Origin: GCA-2683135 sp964507445
GTDB lineage: Bacteria > Planctomycetota > GCA-002687715
DNA length: 64,000 nt
Direction: 5' to 3'
Assembly (NCBI GenBank): GCA_964507445.1
Contig: CAZDQF010000005.1
Coordinates: 1-64,000 of the forward strand
The position numbers were made by a program, and so were the translations under genes. Positions 33,683 to 42,652 of the stretch are shown here, one piece after another; position 1 is the first letter of the stretch, and the number at the start of each line of letters is the position of its first letter. Below the pieces are notes generated by a model. The model saw nothing but the letters and a program-made list of their open reading frames with translations. It was not told the origin of the DNA and searched no databases.

Positions 33683-35005
33683 GTGACACCTACCGACAAG
33701 GACGCGGGCTCGGCGGTGGACGATTCCACGCCCGATCTTCAGCGGGCTCTCCGTCAGGGAGAGCCGCAGAAGCGCGAATCGGACGCGTACCGGAAATCGG
33801 CCACCAAGAAGGCCGACAGCCACGAGCCAAGCGCTGACGATCCCCTCGGGATCTACCTCAAAGACGTCGGCGCCCACGACTTGCTGGAACCCGAGGAAGA
33901 ACACCTTCTCCTCGGCGATCTCATCTTCGCCCGAAACCGATGGATCGCGTCGTTCCTCGGCACCGAGCACGGTCTCCAGACCGTCTGGGACGACCTGCAG
34001 CGTTGGAAGAACGAGGAGATGGCTGCTCGCTCGCTGGTCCCCGGACCGCCGAAGCCCAAACCGGGGCGCGAAGACAGCGAAGACCACGTCAGCCGGCTTT
34101 ACCGCATCTTCGCGCGCCACGCAGCCAAGCGTAAACGCCGCCCGTTCCAGATCAGCCGGCGCAACAACACCAACCGGCTCCTCGGCGCCCTGCTGTTCGT
34201 CGGCCTCCGCCCCGGACCGCTGAAGCGCTACCGGGAAGCCGCCATCGAGCTCGGCTCTGCAGAGGTCGAACAGGGCATCCGTCGGGAGCGCGCGCTCTTC
34301 GTCGCCTCGAGGCGTCCGCTCATCGAACGCAACCTCCGGCTCGTGCTCTCCGTCGCCCGCAAGTTCGACGGCGGACCGCTGGCCTACAGCGAGCTGATCC
34401 AGGAGGGCAACCTCGGACTGATCCGCGCCACGGAGTCCTTCTCTGCTCGCTTCGGCGTGCGTTTCTCCACCTACGCGTACCTGTGGATCCGTCAGGCGAT
34501 CCTCCGGGCGCTGGAAGACAAGAGCCGCACCATCCGGCTGCCCGTGAACGTCACCCAGAGCCTCCGCAAGGTCGCCAAGAACGACCCCGAGGGCTTCGAT
34601 GACCCGTCCAGCATCAAGGACGAGGCGAAGCGGACCCGTCTCACGGACATGCTCTCCAACCCGACCGTGTCCCGGCCGGTCCTCTCCCTCGACTACGGGC
34701 CTGAGGACGAGAGCCGCCTGGGCGATCTCGTCGGCGACGGCAAGGCGCCGGCCCCCGACAATCCGGTCATCCGAGAGGACATCCGCGGCCTCGTCAAGGG
34801 CAGCCTCCAGATCCTCCCGGACCGGCACCGCCTGGTGCTGCGGCTCAGGTTCGGTATCGACTGCGCCAAGCCCCACACCCTGGCAGAGATCGGCAAGATG
34901 CTCGGGGTCAGCGCGGAGCGAATCCGACAGATCGAGTCGTCCGCCTTCGAACGGCTTCGCAAGGGCCCGGACGGCAACGTCCTCGAGGAGATGGTGAGCG
35001 ACTGA
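33683..35005 (+). CDS. RpoD-like sigma-70 factor, paralogue 2
   Basis: A 440-residue sigma-70. After a charged, probably disordered N-terminus (residues 1-50) comes region 1.2 (DPLGIYLKDVGAHDLLEPEEE). The same insert as in the 23999 paralogue follows (SLVPGPPKPKPGRED, LFVGLRPGPLKRYREA). Regions 2.1-2.4 (LIERNLRLVLSVARKF, ELIQEGNLGLIRATESF, RFSTYAYLWIRQAI), 3 and 4 (LPDRHRLVLRLRFGIDC, LAEIGKMLGVSAERIRQIE) are complete. The start is taken as GTG 33683, preceded by ATCAAG. Region 4 ends in a family-like QIESSAFERLR. A strong terminator follows at 35039. Both sigma genes sit alone rather than in the dnaG-rpoD operon typical of many bacteria. Confidence 0.9.
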   Translation: MTPTDKDAGSAVDDSTPDLQRALRQGEPQKRESDAYRKSATKKADSHEPSADDPLGIYLKDVGAHDLLEPEEEHLLLGDLIFARNRWIASFLGTEHGLQTVWDDLQRWKNEEMAARSLVPGPPKPKPGREDSEDHVSRLYRIFARHAAKRKRRPFQISRRNNTNRLLGALLFVGLRPGPLKRYREAAIELGSAEVEQGIRRERALFVASRRPLIERNLRLVLSVARKFDGGPLAYSELIQEGNLGLIRATESFSARFGVRFSTYAYLWIRQAILRALEDKSRTIRLPVNVTQSLRKVAKNDPEGFDDPSSIKDEAKRTRLTDMLSNPTVSRPVLSLDYGPEDESRLGDLVGDGKAPAPDNPVIREDIRGLVKGSLQILPDRHRLVLRLRFGIDCAKPHTLAEIGKMLGVSAERIRQIESSAFERLRKGPDGNVLEEMVSD

Positions 35006-35038
35006 ATCCCCTCCGCAGCCCGTCTGCCTCATCGGAAG

Positions 35039-35072
35039 GCGCCCTTATCGCACACGCGTAGGGGCGCTTTTC
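35039..35072 (+). terminator. Rho-independent terminator of sigma gene
   Basis: GCGCCCTTA (35039-35047) pairs with TAGGGGCGC (35059-35067, one G-T pair), followed by TTTTCT. It ends only a few bases before the -10 box of the next gene, so the two units are tightly packed. Confidence 0.8.
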
Positions 35073-35075
35073 TAA

Positions 35076-35081
35076 TAGACT
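35076..35081 (+). promoter_or_regulatory. -10 box TAGACT for leaderless PQQ/LamG gene
   Basis: TAGACT follows directly on the terminator's T tract and ends 6 nt before the ATG at 35088, with no Shine-Dalgarno sequence between them. This is a clear leaderless layout. Confidence 0.6.
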
Positions 35082-35087
35082 CGCGCT

Positions 35088-38000
35088 ATGCGATGCATCC
35101 CGCTCCTCCTGGCGCTGCTGCTACCCCTGAACGCTCAGACACGAGGCGATGGGGCACCTCAGAACCCCATCGCTTCAGCCTGGGAGTTCAGGTCCTCGCA
35201 GATCGACGACGGAGTTGTCCGCGATCTCCGCGGGGAGCACCACGCCACGATCACCGGACCCGTCCGAGGCACGGAGCGCTACGTCGCCCTCAACGGTCAA
35301 GCCAACAAGGTCACCGCGGCGACGCGCATACAGCCGACCGACCTCCCCAGGGAGTCCATCACCCTGGAGGCGCTCATCCGGGTCGACGCCCCCGCAGAGT
35401 GGGGCGGGATGGTCTGCTGTCTCGAGGACAACGGCCCCGATGAGAACGGCTTCATCCTGGGCTACCGGGGCACGGCGTTCATGTTCGGCATCGCCACGGA
35501 AGCGGCCGGCAAACTCACCTACCTGACAGGCACCCGACGCATGCGCGAGAGCCGGTGGAACCACGTCATCGGCACCTACGACGGCACCACCATGCGCCTC
35601 TACGTGGATGGCGAGCTGGACGCGGAGTCAACGACCCAGTCCGGCCCCATCAAGTACAAGCCACATCACACGCTCGCCCTGGCCGCGTATCACGACAAGA
35701 ACGAGTACTACGGCCTGACAGGCCTTGTCCGTGAGCTGTCGTTCACGGACGTGGCCATCACGGCAGCCCAGGTTCAGTCACGGTGGGTCACAACGCAGTC
35801 GAAGACGCCGGAGACCGTTCATGCATCCCGCGAGCCGACCCCCGAGGTCAGCGGCTGGCCGGGGTCCATGCGTGATGTCCGGCGCAGCGGAGTGAGCCCC
35901 GAACTCCTCTCCCTGCCTCTGAGGCGTGCATGGACGCATCGCGGCACCACGCCCCGTTCCGCCTGGCCGCCGCCCGCCAAAGGGAGCTTCTGGCAACGCC
36001 TGAAGGACATCAAGCCACGTAACGTCTGGGACAACGCCTATCACCCGGTGATCGTCGATGGGCACGTCCTCTACGGGTCTTCGTGGGACAGGGTGCGGTG
36101 CCTCCGGATCGACGACGGACGGGAACGGTGGTCGTTCAAGACCGGAGGGCCGGTTCGATTCGCGCCGTTTGTCTACGACGGCCGAGCGTTCTTCGGTAGC
36201 GACGACGGCCACGTCTATTGCGTTGACGTCCGAGACGGACAGCTCGTCTGGAAGCGGCGCCTCGCCCCCAGCGAGCGCCTCATACCGGGCAACGGTCGCC
36301 TGATCTCCCCGTGGCCCGTCCGGACCGGCGTCGCAGTAGAGCGCGGCGTCGTCTACGCCACCTGTGGCCTGTTCCCTCGTGAAGGCTGCTGGGTCATGGC
36401 CATGAACACCACCGACGGCTCAGCGATCTGGAGCACCAAGGTCGACAGCTCGCCTCAGGGTTACCTGCTGTTGTCGGATCGCGCCGTCTACGTACCCACG
36501 GGTCGCGGCACCCCGTTCGCCGTCGCTCGGGACACGGGCGCCGCCCTCGGCAACTATGGCGGCCCGGGAGGCGCGTACGCTCTCGTCGCCGGAGAGACGC
36601 TCACCTCCGGCTCCGGTAACACGGGAGAGCTGGCGGTCTCGAACACCTTCGGCAAGGACCAGCTGGCCCAGTTCGCGGGCAACCGGATGATCGTCACGCC
36701 CGGGATGTCGTTCCTCGTCTCGGACACCCACCTGTCGGCCCTGGATCGAGAGCGCTACCTGGGACTCCTGCCCAAGCTCTCGAAGGCGAAGAGCTCTCAC
36801 CAGCAGGTCAACGGCCGCTACCGGAATCTCAACGAGGCCCTCAAGAAGAACGCACCCATCAAGTCTCGAAGTGGGGCCACGCTCTCCAAGGCGCAACTGG
36901 AGACGGAGATCAAGGACACGCGCTCCAGGTTGCTGGAGCTGGGTGAGACCATCGACAGCTTTGAGGCGGACATGGGGGCGTGCGTCCCCTGGAAGGTGCC
37001 GACCACCCACAAGGACGCCCTGGTGGCCACCAAGGACATGCTCTTCGCCGGCGGCGATGGAGAGGTGGCAGCGTACGACATCCGAACCGGTGTGAAGAGG
37101 TGGTCCCACGCGGTGGAGGGCAAGGCCCTGGCCATCGCCGTCGCCGAGGGAAGACTGGTGGTGGGCACGTCCACGGGGGCCATCATCACGTTCTGCTCGA
37201 GCGGGCTGCCAGTCGCTGAACCGGCCGCCGCCAACGAACCGCCGACGTCCTCGACCACGGAGCCCATGGACGGCTCCGCCCTGCCGCAGAAGGGGTTCAT
37301 CGTCGCCGTCGATTACGACCGCGAAATCCAGAACTGCGTCGCCACATCGCCCTTCGCCAAGGACGATCTCCACCGCCTCCCCGACCGGTTCGCCAACGCC
37401 GTGATCATCCCGAACCGGGGCGCCCTCACGGACGAGGTGCGCCGGATCGTCCGGCCCTGGAATGGCGCGGTCTTCATCCCGGAAGGAACCGGCTTCAAGC
37501 GGATATGGGCCCGCGGCCCGTTGGCGGGATCCGGCTCCTGGACGCACATGTACGCGGACCCCGCGAACACGGCTTGCAGCGGCGACGAGCTGGTCAGCGC
37601 CGACCTGCAACTGCAGTGGTTCGGCGGTCCGGGCCCGCGACCGATGATCGACCGCCATCTGCGCACGACCCCGCCGCTGTTCCGAGACGGTCGGCTCTTC
37701 ATCCCTGGCCACGACGTGCTCATCGCGGTCGACGGGTGCAACGGCACCATCCTCTGGCAACGCCCCGTCGCGGGTCTGTCCAGGACGGGCGCCCCCTACG
37801 ACGGCGGGCACATGGCGATCGGTCCGCGTTTCCTCTGGATCGCTGATCGCTCCCACTGCCATGCCCTGGACCCGGACTCCGGCGAGACGGTGCGGTCCGT
37901 GCCCACAGGACCTGGACCCGACGGCGGTCCAGCCGAATGGGGTTGGCTCTGCAAGACCGATGACGCGCTCTTCGGCAGCGCACGACGGCCAGGCACAGCC

Positions 38001-38870
38001 ATCACATCACACGGACGAACGGAGGTCTCTCGGCAATACGGTGAGGAACAAACGCTGGTCACCAGCCACACCCTGTTCCGAGAGGGCGGTTGGCGATATG
38101 AGGGCGGCGCCGTGCTCAACTCCACCCTGACCCTGATCGGCGACAGGCTGTGGTTCGTCGAAGGGCGATCGGAGAACGCCGTCCGCGAGGCTGGAGGTCA
38201 GGTGAAGCTGGCGGAGTTCCACAGCGACTCCTTCCTCGTCTGCCTCGACGCCGCGACCGGGGCTCAGCTGCTCCGCGTCCCGTTCCCCAAGACACGAATC
38301 AGCCACAGCCTCTTCCTCGCCGGCACCCCCGAGCATCTGGTGGCGACCGGGAGCTTCACCAAGGAGATCGTCTCCAAGCGACCCGACGGCACCGAGTCCA
38401 AGCGGCTGCAGACCTGGTATGAGGTCTTCACCTTCGACCAGGAGACGGGGGCTCTCTCGTGGGGACGAGATCACTCCAACAACGTCGGTGGGTCAGGGGG
38501 CGACCACGGCGAGCAGGTCCATCACCCCGTCCTCCGCGACGGCCTCCTCTTCGTGGAGCCGATCGCCTATCACCTGAAGGACGGTGAGCGGTGGAAGCCT
38601 GACGGCAAGGCGGCCTGGTACATGCCCCCGCGCCGCGGGTGCGGCGCGTTCTCCGCATCCGATCAGTGCCTGTACTTCCGCAACCACAATCCGATCGCTC
38701 TGCCCATCGCCAAGGAAGCACGCCAGAGCAAGATCACGGCCGTCACCCGCCCCGGATGCTGGATCAGCATCCTGCCCGTGGGCGGCATGGTGCTCTTGCC
38801 GGAGGCCAGCTCCGGGTGCGTCTGCTCGTTCCCGATCCAGACGTCCCTGGGGTTCGTACCCCGCAGGTGA
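35088..38870 (+). CDS. Secreted LamG plus PQQ-like beta-propeller protein
   Basis: A 1260-residue exported protein. The signal peptide MRCIPLLLALLLPLNAQ is followed by a concanavalin/LamG-like jelly roll (about residues 30-230: ITLEALIRVDAPAEWGG, SRWNHVIGTYDGTTMRLYVD). Next is a PQQ-type propeller (about 310-540: DDGRERWSFKTGG, FFGSDDGHVYCVDVRDGQLVW), a helical coiled insert (545-620), and a second set of propeller blades to the end (VAAYDIRTGVKRWSHAV, ALDPDSGETVRSV). No quinoprotein-dehydrogenase catalytic residues were identified, so it is more likely a structural or binding protein, or an outer-membrane assembly factor. It converges with the dimethylargininase gene with 2 bp between stops. 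Confidence 0.85.
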   Translation: MRCIPLLLALLLPLNAQTRGDGAPQNPIASAWEFRSSQIDDGVVRDLRGEHHATITGPVRGTERYVALNGQANKVTAATRIQPTDLPRESITLEALIRVDAPAEWGGMVCCLEDNGPDENGFILGYRGTAFMFGIATEAAGKLTYLTGTRRMRESRWNHVIGTYDGTTMRLYVDGELDAESTTQSGPIKYKPHHTLALAAYHDKNEYYGLTGLVRELSFTDVAITAAQVQSRWVTTQSKTPETVHASREPTPEVSGWPGSMRDVRRSGVSPELLSLPLRRAWTHRGTTPRSAWPPPAKGSFWQRLKDIKPRNVWDNAYHPVIVDGHVLYGSSWDRVRCLRIDDGRERWSFKTGGPVRFAPFVYDGRAFFGSDDGHVYCVDVRDGQLVWKRRLAPSERLIPGNGRLISPWPVRTGVAVERGVVYATCGLFPREGCWVMAMNTTDGSAIWSTKVDSSPQGYLLLSDRAVYVPTGRGTPFAVARDTGAALGNYGGPGGAYALVAGETLTSGSGNTGELAVSNTFGKDQLAQFAGNRMIVTPGMSFLVSDTHLSALDRERYLGLLPKLSKAKSSHQQVNGRYRNLNEALKKNAPIKSRSGATLSKAQLETEIKDTRSRLLELGETIDSFEADMGACVPWKVPTTHKDALVATKDMLFAGGDGEVAAYDIRTGVKRWSHAVEGKALAIAVAEGRLVVGTSTGAIITFCSSGLPVAEPAAANEPPTSSTTEPMDGSALPQKGFIVAVDYDREIQNCVATSPFAKDDLHRLPDRFANAVIIPNRGALTDEVRRIVRPWNGAVFIPEGTGFKRIWARGPLAGSGSWTHMYADPANTACSGDELVSADLQLQWFGGPGPRPMIDRHLRTTPPLFRDGRLFIPGHDVLIAVDGCNGTILWQRPVAGLSRTGAPYDGGHMAIGPRFLWIADRSHCHALDPDSGETVRSVPTGPGPDGGPAEWGWLCKTDDALFGSARRPGTAITSHGRTEVSRQYGEEQTLVTSHTLFREGGWRYEGGAVLNSTLTLIGDRLWFVEGRSENAVREAGGQVKLAEFHSDSFLVCLDAATGAQLLRVPFPKTRISHSLFLAGTPEHLVATGSFTKEIVSKRPDGTESKRLQTWYEVFTFDQETGALSWGRDHSNNVGGSGGDHGEQVHHPVLRDGLLFVEPIAYHLKDGERWKPDGKAAWYMPPRRGCGAFSASDQCLYFRNHNPIALPIAKEARQSKITAVTRPGCWISILPVGGMVLLPEASSGCVCSFPIQTSLGFVPRR

Positions 38871-38872
38871 CC

Positions 38873-39670
38873 TCAGTCGATCCGGAGCGAGAGGCAGGTA
38901 GGCCCGCCGTTCCCCTTGATGAACTCGCTGAGCGGGACCGGCGTGACGTGAAAGCCGAGGCGCGTCAGGGCCCTGCAGGTCCCCGAAGCCTCCGCCGGAA
39001 CGATGACCTGGCCGTTCACCGGCAGGACGTTCGCACCCTCAGCCTCCGGCGCCACCACCAGCTCCATGCCCGGGAAGGTGTCGGGCCTCACCATCCCCGC
39101 TGCGTGGAGCACCAGACCGCGACCCAGGTAGGTACAGCACGACTTGAGGTGCAGCGCTCCCTCGACGGGGACGGGTCTCACGGTCATCCCGACTTCGTGA
39201 GCGACGCTGGCGAGAAAATCCAGACCACCCCGTGAAGATCGCTCGGACAACCCCACATAGAGATCGTCGCCAATACGGAGGACGTCGCCACCGTCCAAGG
39301 TCATCCCTGCAGGCATCCCGTGGACGACGCCGCACTCCTGAAGGTGCGACCGCACCCCCGCCGCCTCTCCGGAACGCGCGAACACCGCAGACCGCGCCAA
39401 GACGACCTGGCGGCGCGGGAGAATCACCGCCGTGTCTTCGATGAAGGGAGCGTCTGGCAACGGGTCGTCAGCCCTTAGCACGACGACCTGGGCATCGGCT
39501 TGGCGCAGCGCCCGCACGTACTGCTTGTGCTGGGCGCGGGCCAACGTCACGTCGATCCGCTCGTTGAACCCCGGCCGCTTGAGGCATCGGTGGTAGGAGT
39601 CGGGCACGTCCCTCACGAGCGCGAGTCGGACCCTGTGCTCGACGTCAACTGGTCCAGGAGTGGTGGGCAT
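38873..39670 (-). CDS. ddaH: Dimethylargininase-like amidinotransferase-fold hydrolase
   Basis: A 265-residue protein of the guanidino-modifying superfamily. DAPFIEDTAVILP holds the substrate-binding Glu/Asp. ALHLKSCCTYLG has the catalytic His, and GNGGPTCLSLRID near the end has the catalytic Cys. LDGGDVLRIGDDLYVG is the conserved loop. These fit dimethylargininase, which hydrolyses methylated arginine to citrulline and methylamine; a related arginine or agmatine deiminase activity is less likely from length and motifs. Cytoplasmic, no signal peptide. The ATG at 39670 gives 15 residues before the first strand. It is divergent from murQ across a 154-bp region with a TGATCA double motif. Confidence 0.85.
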   Translation of the reverse strand: MPTTPGPVDVEHRVRLALVRDVPDSYHRCLKRPGFNERIDVTLARAQHKQYVRALRQADAQVVVLRADDPLPDAPFIEDTAVILPRRQVVLARSAVFARSGEAAGVRSHLQECGVVHGMPAGMTLDGGDVLRIGDDLYVGLSERSSRGGLDFLASVAHEVGMTVRPVPVEGALHLKSCCTYLGRGLVLHAAGMVRPDTFPGMELVVAPEAEGANVLPVNGQVIVPAEASGTCRALTRLGFHVTPVPLSEFIKGNGGPTCLSLRID

Positions 39671-39746
39671 GACTGATGGTGCTCTCTCGGCCTTCCCCTC
39701 GAAACCACCCGCCTCTGTATTGATCGGCCTCGCAGCCTCCCGATCG

Positions 39747-39773
39747 TGATCAAGTATGATCAGACGCTACCAT
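39747..39773. promoter_or_regulatory. Candidate operator and -10 region upstream of murQ
   Basis: Two copies of the palindrome TGATCA (39747-39752 and 39757-39762) are spaced exactly 10 bp, one helical turn. The second overlaps TATGAT (39755-39760). TACCAT (39768-39773, preceded by GC) is another -10 candidate, giving a leader of about 44 nt to the murQ start. Related TGATCGG (39721) and CGATCG (39741) lie just upstream. Confidence 0.35.
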
Positions 39774-39824
39774 TCCCGCGTCGCCGTACGCCTTTCCACG
39801 CATCAAGACTTCCCGGGAGCACTG

Positions 39825-40742
39825 GTGAGCCACCTCGGAGACCTCCCAAGCGAACAGATCAACCCGCGGTCCATGGGGCTCGACCTCCTCTCCTCCGAGG
39901 AGATCGTGGACGTCATCAACACCGAAGATCGTCGTGTGGCGGAAGCGGTCAACAAGGTCCGCGCCTCGCTCTCGACAGCGGTCGATCGAGCCGCCGAGAG
40001 CATCCGATCTGGAGGGCGGATTCACTCGTTCGGAGCTGGAACATCCGGTCGCCTGGCGGTCCTCGACGCCTCCGAAGCCCATCCGACCTTCGGGGTCTCC
40101 CCAGACCTCGTCCAAGGCCACATCGCAGGCGGAGACAGGGCCCTCAGGTCTCCGGTGGAGGGCGCTGAAGATGACCCGGACGCGGGCGCCGCCGCCGTGG
40201 ACGCCGCCGCCGTGACCGGCGGAGACGTGGTCATCGCCCTGTCCGCCAGCGGACGCACGCCCTGGTGCGTGGGGGTGCTACGCCGTGCTTCTGCTCTTGG
40301 CGCGTTCACCGTGGCCGTGACGTGCAACGAAGCGGCGCCCATGAAGTCGGAAGCAGACCTCTCCATCATCCCCTTGGTGGGCCCCGAGGTGATCACGGGC
40401 TCTACCCGCATGAAGGCCGGCACGGCGCAGAAGCTGGTCCTCAACACCATCACCACCGGGGCCATGGTCAGGGCCGGATTCACCTACGGGAACCTCATGG
40501 TCGGGCTGACGCCCACCAATGAGAAGTTGAGAGAACGGGCTCGGCGCCTCGTCCGCAAGATTACGGGACACGACAACGTCGACGTCCCCCTCGAACAGTG
40601 TGGCTGGAGCGTCCGCGCCGCCTGCCTCATGCTGATGCATCGTCTCAGTCCAGAGACAGCCCATCAACGCCTCGCGGCGTACCAGGGCTCGCTGCGCGAA
40701 GCGTTGCAACATACTGATGCCAAAGGGCGACGGGACGAGTGA
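39825..40742 (+). CDS. murQ: N-acetylmuramic acid 6-phosphate etherase
   Basis: A 305-residue SIS-domain lyase. Signature segments are SFGAGTSGRLAVLDASEAHPTF (catalytic Glu and phosphosugar site), GHIAGGDRAL, VEGAEDDPDAG, LSASGRTPW and TGSTRMKAGTAQKLVLN. It cleaves the lactyl ether of MurNAc-6-phosphate to GlcNAc-6-phosphate and lactate in peptidoglycan recycling. GTG 39825 is chosen: it follows GGGAG by a good spacing and gives the family N-terminus (LPSEQINPRSMGLD). The upstream ATG 39756 would add 23 atypical residues. Length is then close to the 298 of E. coli MurQ. NagZ (47663) and an MpaA-like amidase (60194) are in the same window but not in an operon with it. Confidence 0.92.
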   Translation: MSHLGDLPSEQINPRSMGLDLLSSEEIVDVINTEDRRVAEAVNKVRASLSTAVDRAAESIRSGGRIHSFGAGTSGRLAVLDASEAHPTFGVSPDLVQGHIAGGDRALRSPVEGAEDDPDAGAAAVDAAAVTGGDVVIALSASGRTPWCVGVLRRASALGAFTVAVTCNEAAPMKSEADLSIIPLVGPEVITGSTRMKAGTAQKLVLNTITTGAMVRAGFTYGNLMVGLTPTNEKLRERARRLVRKITGHDNVDVPLEQCGWSVRAACLMLMHRLSPETAHQRLAAYQGSLREALQHTDAKGRRDE

Positions 40743-40809
40743 CCGGGTCTGCTGCCGCGCAGAATCAACGGCCCTGTGGATTGGGTCCCGATGAGCGGCT
40801 CGACCGTGG

Positions 40810-40815
40810 TAGCCT
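40810..40815 (+). promoter_or_regulatory. Extended -10 box TAGCCT for glycoside hydrolase gene
   Basis: TGG TAGCCT fits TGnTANNNT. The ATG at 40880 lies 64 nt downstream. The leader repeats a TACCACTTC motif twice (within 40832-40876) and has no clear Shine-Dalgarno sequence. Confidence 0.4.
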
Positions 40816-40879
40816 TGATGTCGGTAGCCAATACCACTTCACACTCCACACACTCTCTTGCCCTCAGTACCACTTCGCC

Positions 40880-42553
40880 ATGAAAGTCGCTGCCGTCGCC
40901 GCGGTCATGCTCGCGGCCTCCGTCTTTGCGCAACAACCCAACGGCCCTGAGCCCAGGGACTTGCGCGGGACCAATTACACGCCGGGGATGCAGGCCCTCT
41001 TCAACAACGTCGTTGGCATGCTCCCCAGCCCCGCCGAACCAGGAGCCACTGCGGTCGGTCAATTCGACGCCGCCATGGTCGACGAAGAGCTCAAGAGGAT
41101 GCGGCTGTCGGGCGTGAACAACGTCCGCCTGCTCCCCTCTTTCTGGGCCTGGGTCATTGACCGAAACGGCTATATGCAGTGCCTGAAGACGCTCTCACGG
41201 CTGTGCAGCCAGCACGGCATCACCATCACCTATCAGGTCTGGAGCTCCATCCCCAAGACCTCGGCCGTCATGTCCGTGAGCGGGGTCGTGAGCAAGGAGC
41301 TATGGACCGAGTTGAGCGGCAGTGACCCCAGCGCTCCGACGAACTACGGCGTCCTCAACGGCTGCTTGCTCCGGTCCATTCAACACCACCAGGATTTTGT
41401 GATCCAAGGCGGCTACATCCCCGCTGGGGAGCCGTGGCAATCCTCCATCTTCGATGAACCCGGCAACGAGCTGATCGCGCTCTCCGGTGACTACGGCGCC
41501 TGGCCGTACAACATGAAGACGCGGATCAACGCGTACCTGGAGCAGATCGCCATCTTCTTTGCCACGGATCCGGACGGGGCAGCCGCGTTTCACGGCTACG
41601 ACCTGTTCAACGAGCCCGACGCCATTGAGACGATCCCGATCACCAACTACCTGCAGTTCATCAAGACGACCTACGACAAGTTGAGCCTGCACCACTCTGA
41701 CGCTCGCTTCACCATCGGCTGGGCCAACGACGACTGGCGCGCGGACACCTATGACGAGATGGCCGAGTCCATGGGGATCGGACGGACGTACTACTCGTTC
41801 CACTCCTACACACATCCAATCCCCTTCGCCGAGCGGTTGAAAGACCGCAAGGCCCACGCGGAAGCGGCAGGCGTCGACCTGGTCTGCTCGGAGTTCCATC
41901 GCACGGATTACACCGCCGGGACGCTCAAGTACCAGCTGGCCGCGTTGGACCGGGAAGACACCGGCGGGCAGATCTGGGGCTTCCTTCAGTCCAATCTATT
42001 CCTGAAGTGGCCGTCCGGGAGTCACCCCATCGACGGGCTCTACATCCCGTCGCTCCTGCCTGGGGACGTGCCGCACTTCGAGCCCAACAACGAGACCGAT
42101 CTGGCGGCGTTCGAGGCCTGGACCAACGGCGACCTGTCCGCCCCTCCCTACACCACCATCGAGATCCTCAGTTCCGACTCGGGCCCGCTCACGAGCGTGG
42201 TCCCGGGGGGCAGCTACAACGTCGCCCTCAGCAGCTCCAAGACCGACTGTCCCGCCCAGCTGCACGCCTCCCTCCGGCCCATCGCTCCGCCAGCCTGCCT
42301 TGCCACCGTGGGACCAGGGTGCATGGTCTTCCCGGGTCTCGGCCCGGTGAGCGCGTCCACCAACTTGTGGAGCGTGCCCCTGGGAATCCTGACCTCCACC
42401 TACAAGCTGTTCCCCAACGCCCTCAACATTCCGGTCTCCGCCACCCCCGGGGAAGTGGTGACCGTCTACGCCTACGCCGGCACCTACCCGTGGCATGATT
42501 TCAATCTGAACACGGGGGAGATCACCGCACCGCTGGCACTGACTGTTCAGTAA
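40880..42553 (+). CDS. Secreted clan GH-A (GH5-like) glycoside hydrolase
   Basis: A 557-residue exported enzyme. Signal peptide MKVAAVAAVMLAASVFAQ; the frame is open back to 40739 but only ATG 40880 gives a signal. The TIM barrel covers about residues 25-420: LRGTNYTPGM, a long substrate loop, GYDLFNEPDA with the predicted acid/base Glu245, and LVCSEFHRTD with the predicted nucleophile Glu338. The Asn-Glu-Pro and second-Glu pattern defines clan GH-A (cellulases, mannanases, related enzymes); the exact specificity is not readable. A beta-rich C-terminal module with paired Cys follows (about 430-557), perhaps for attachment. It is collinear with murQ but has its own promoter candidate. Confidence 0.82.
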   Translation: MKVAAVAAVMLAASVFAQQPNGPEPRDLRGTNYTPGMQALFNNVVGMLPSPAEPGATAVGQFDAAMVDEELKRMRLSGVNNVRLLPSFWAWVIDRNGYMQCLKTLSRLCSQHGITITYQVWSSIPKTSAVMSVSGVVSKELWTELSGSDPSAPTNYGVLNGCLLRSIQHHQDFVIQGGYIPAGEPWQSSIFDEPGNELIALSGDYGAWPYNMKTRINAYLEQIAIFFATDPDGAAAFHGYDLFNEPDAIETIPITNYLQFIKTTYDKLSLHHSDARFTIGWANDDWRADTYDEMAESMGIGRTYYSFHSYTHPIPFAERLKDRKAHAEAAGVDLVCSEFHRTDYTAGTLKYQLAALDREDTGGQIWGFLQSNLFLKWPSGSHPIDGLYIPSLLPGDVPHFEPNNETDLAAFEAWTNGDLSAPPYTTIEILSSDSGPLTSVVPGGSYNVALSSSKTDCPAQLHASLRPIAPPACLATVGPGCMVFPGLGPVSASTNLWSVPLGILTSTYKLFPNALNIPVSATPGEVVTVYAYAGTYPWHDFNLNTGEITAPLALTVQ

Positions 42554-42652
42554 GGCGTTTCAACCAAAGGGCTTAGATAAGAAGGAGCCTTCCCGACACG
42601 ACCAACATCTCTCCTTTTTTCGAATTTCCCTATAAAACCGCAATATCTTACA

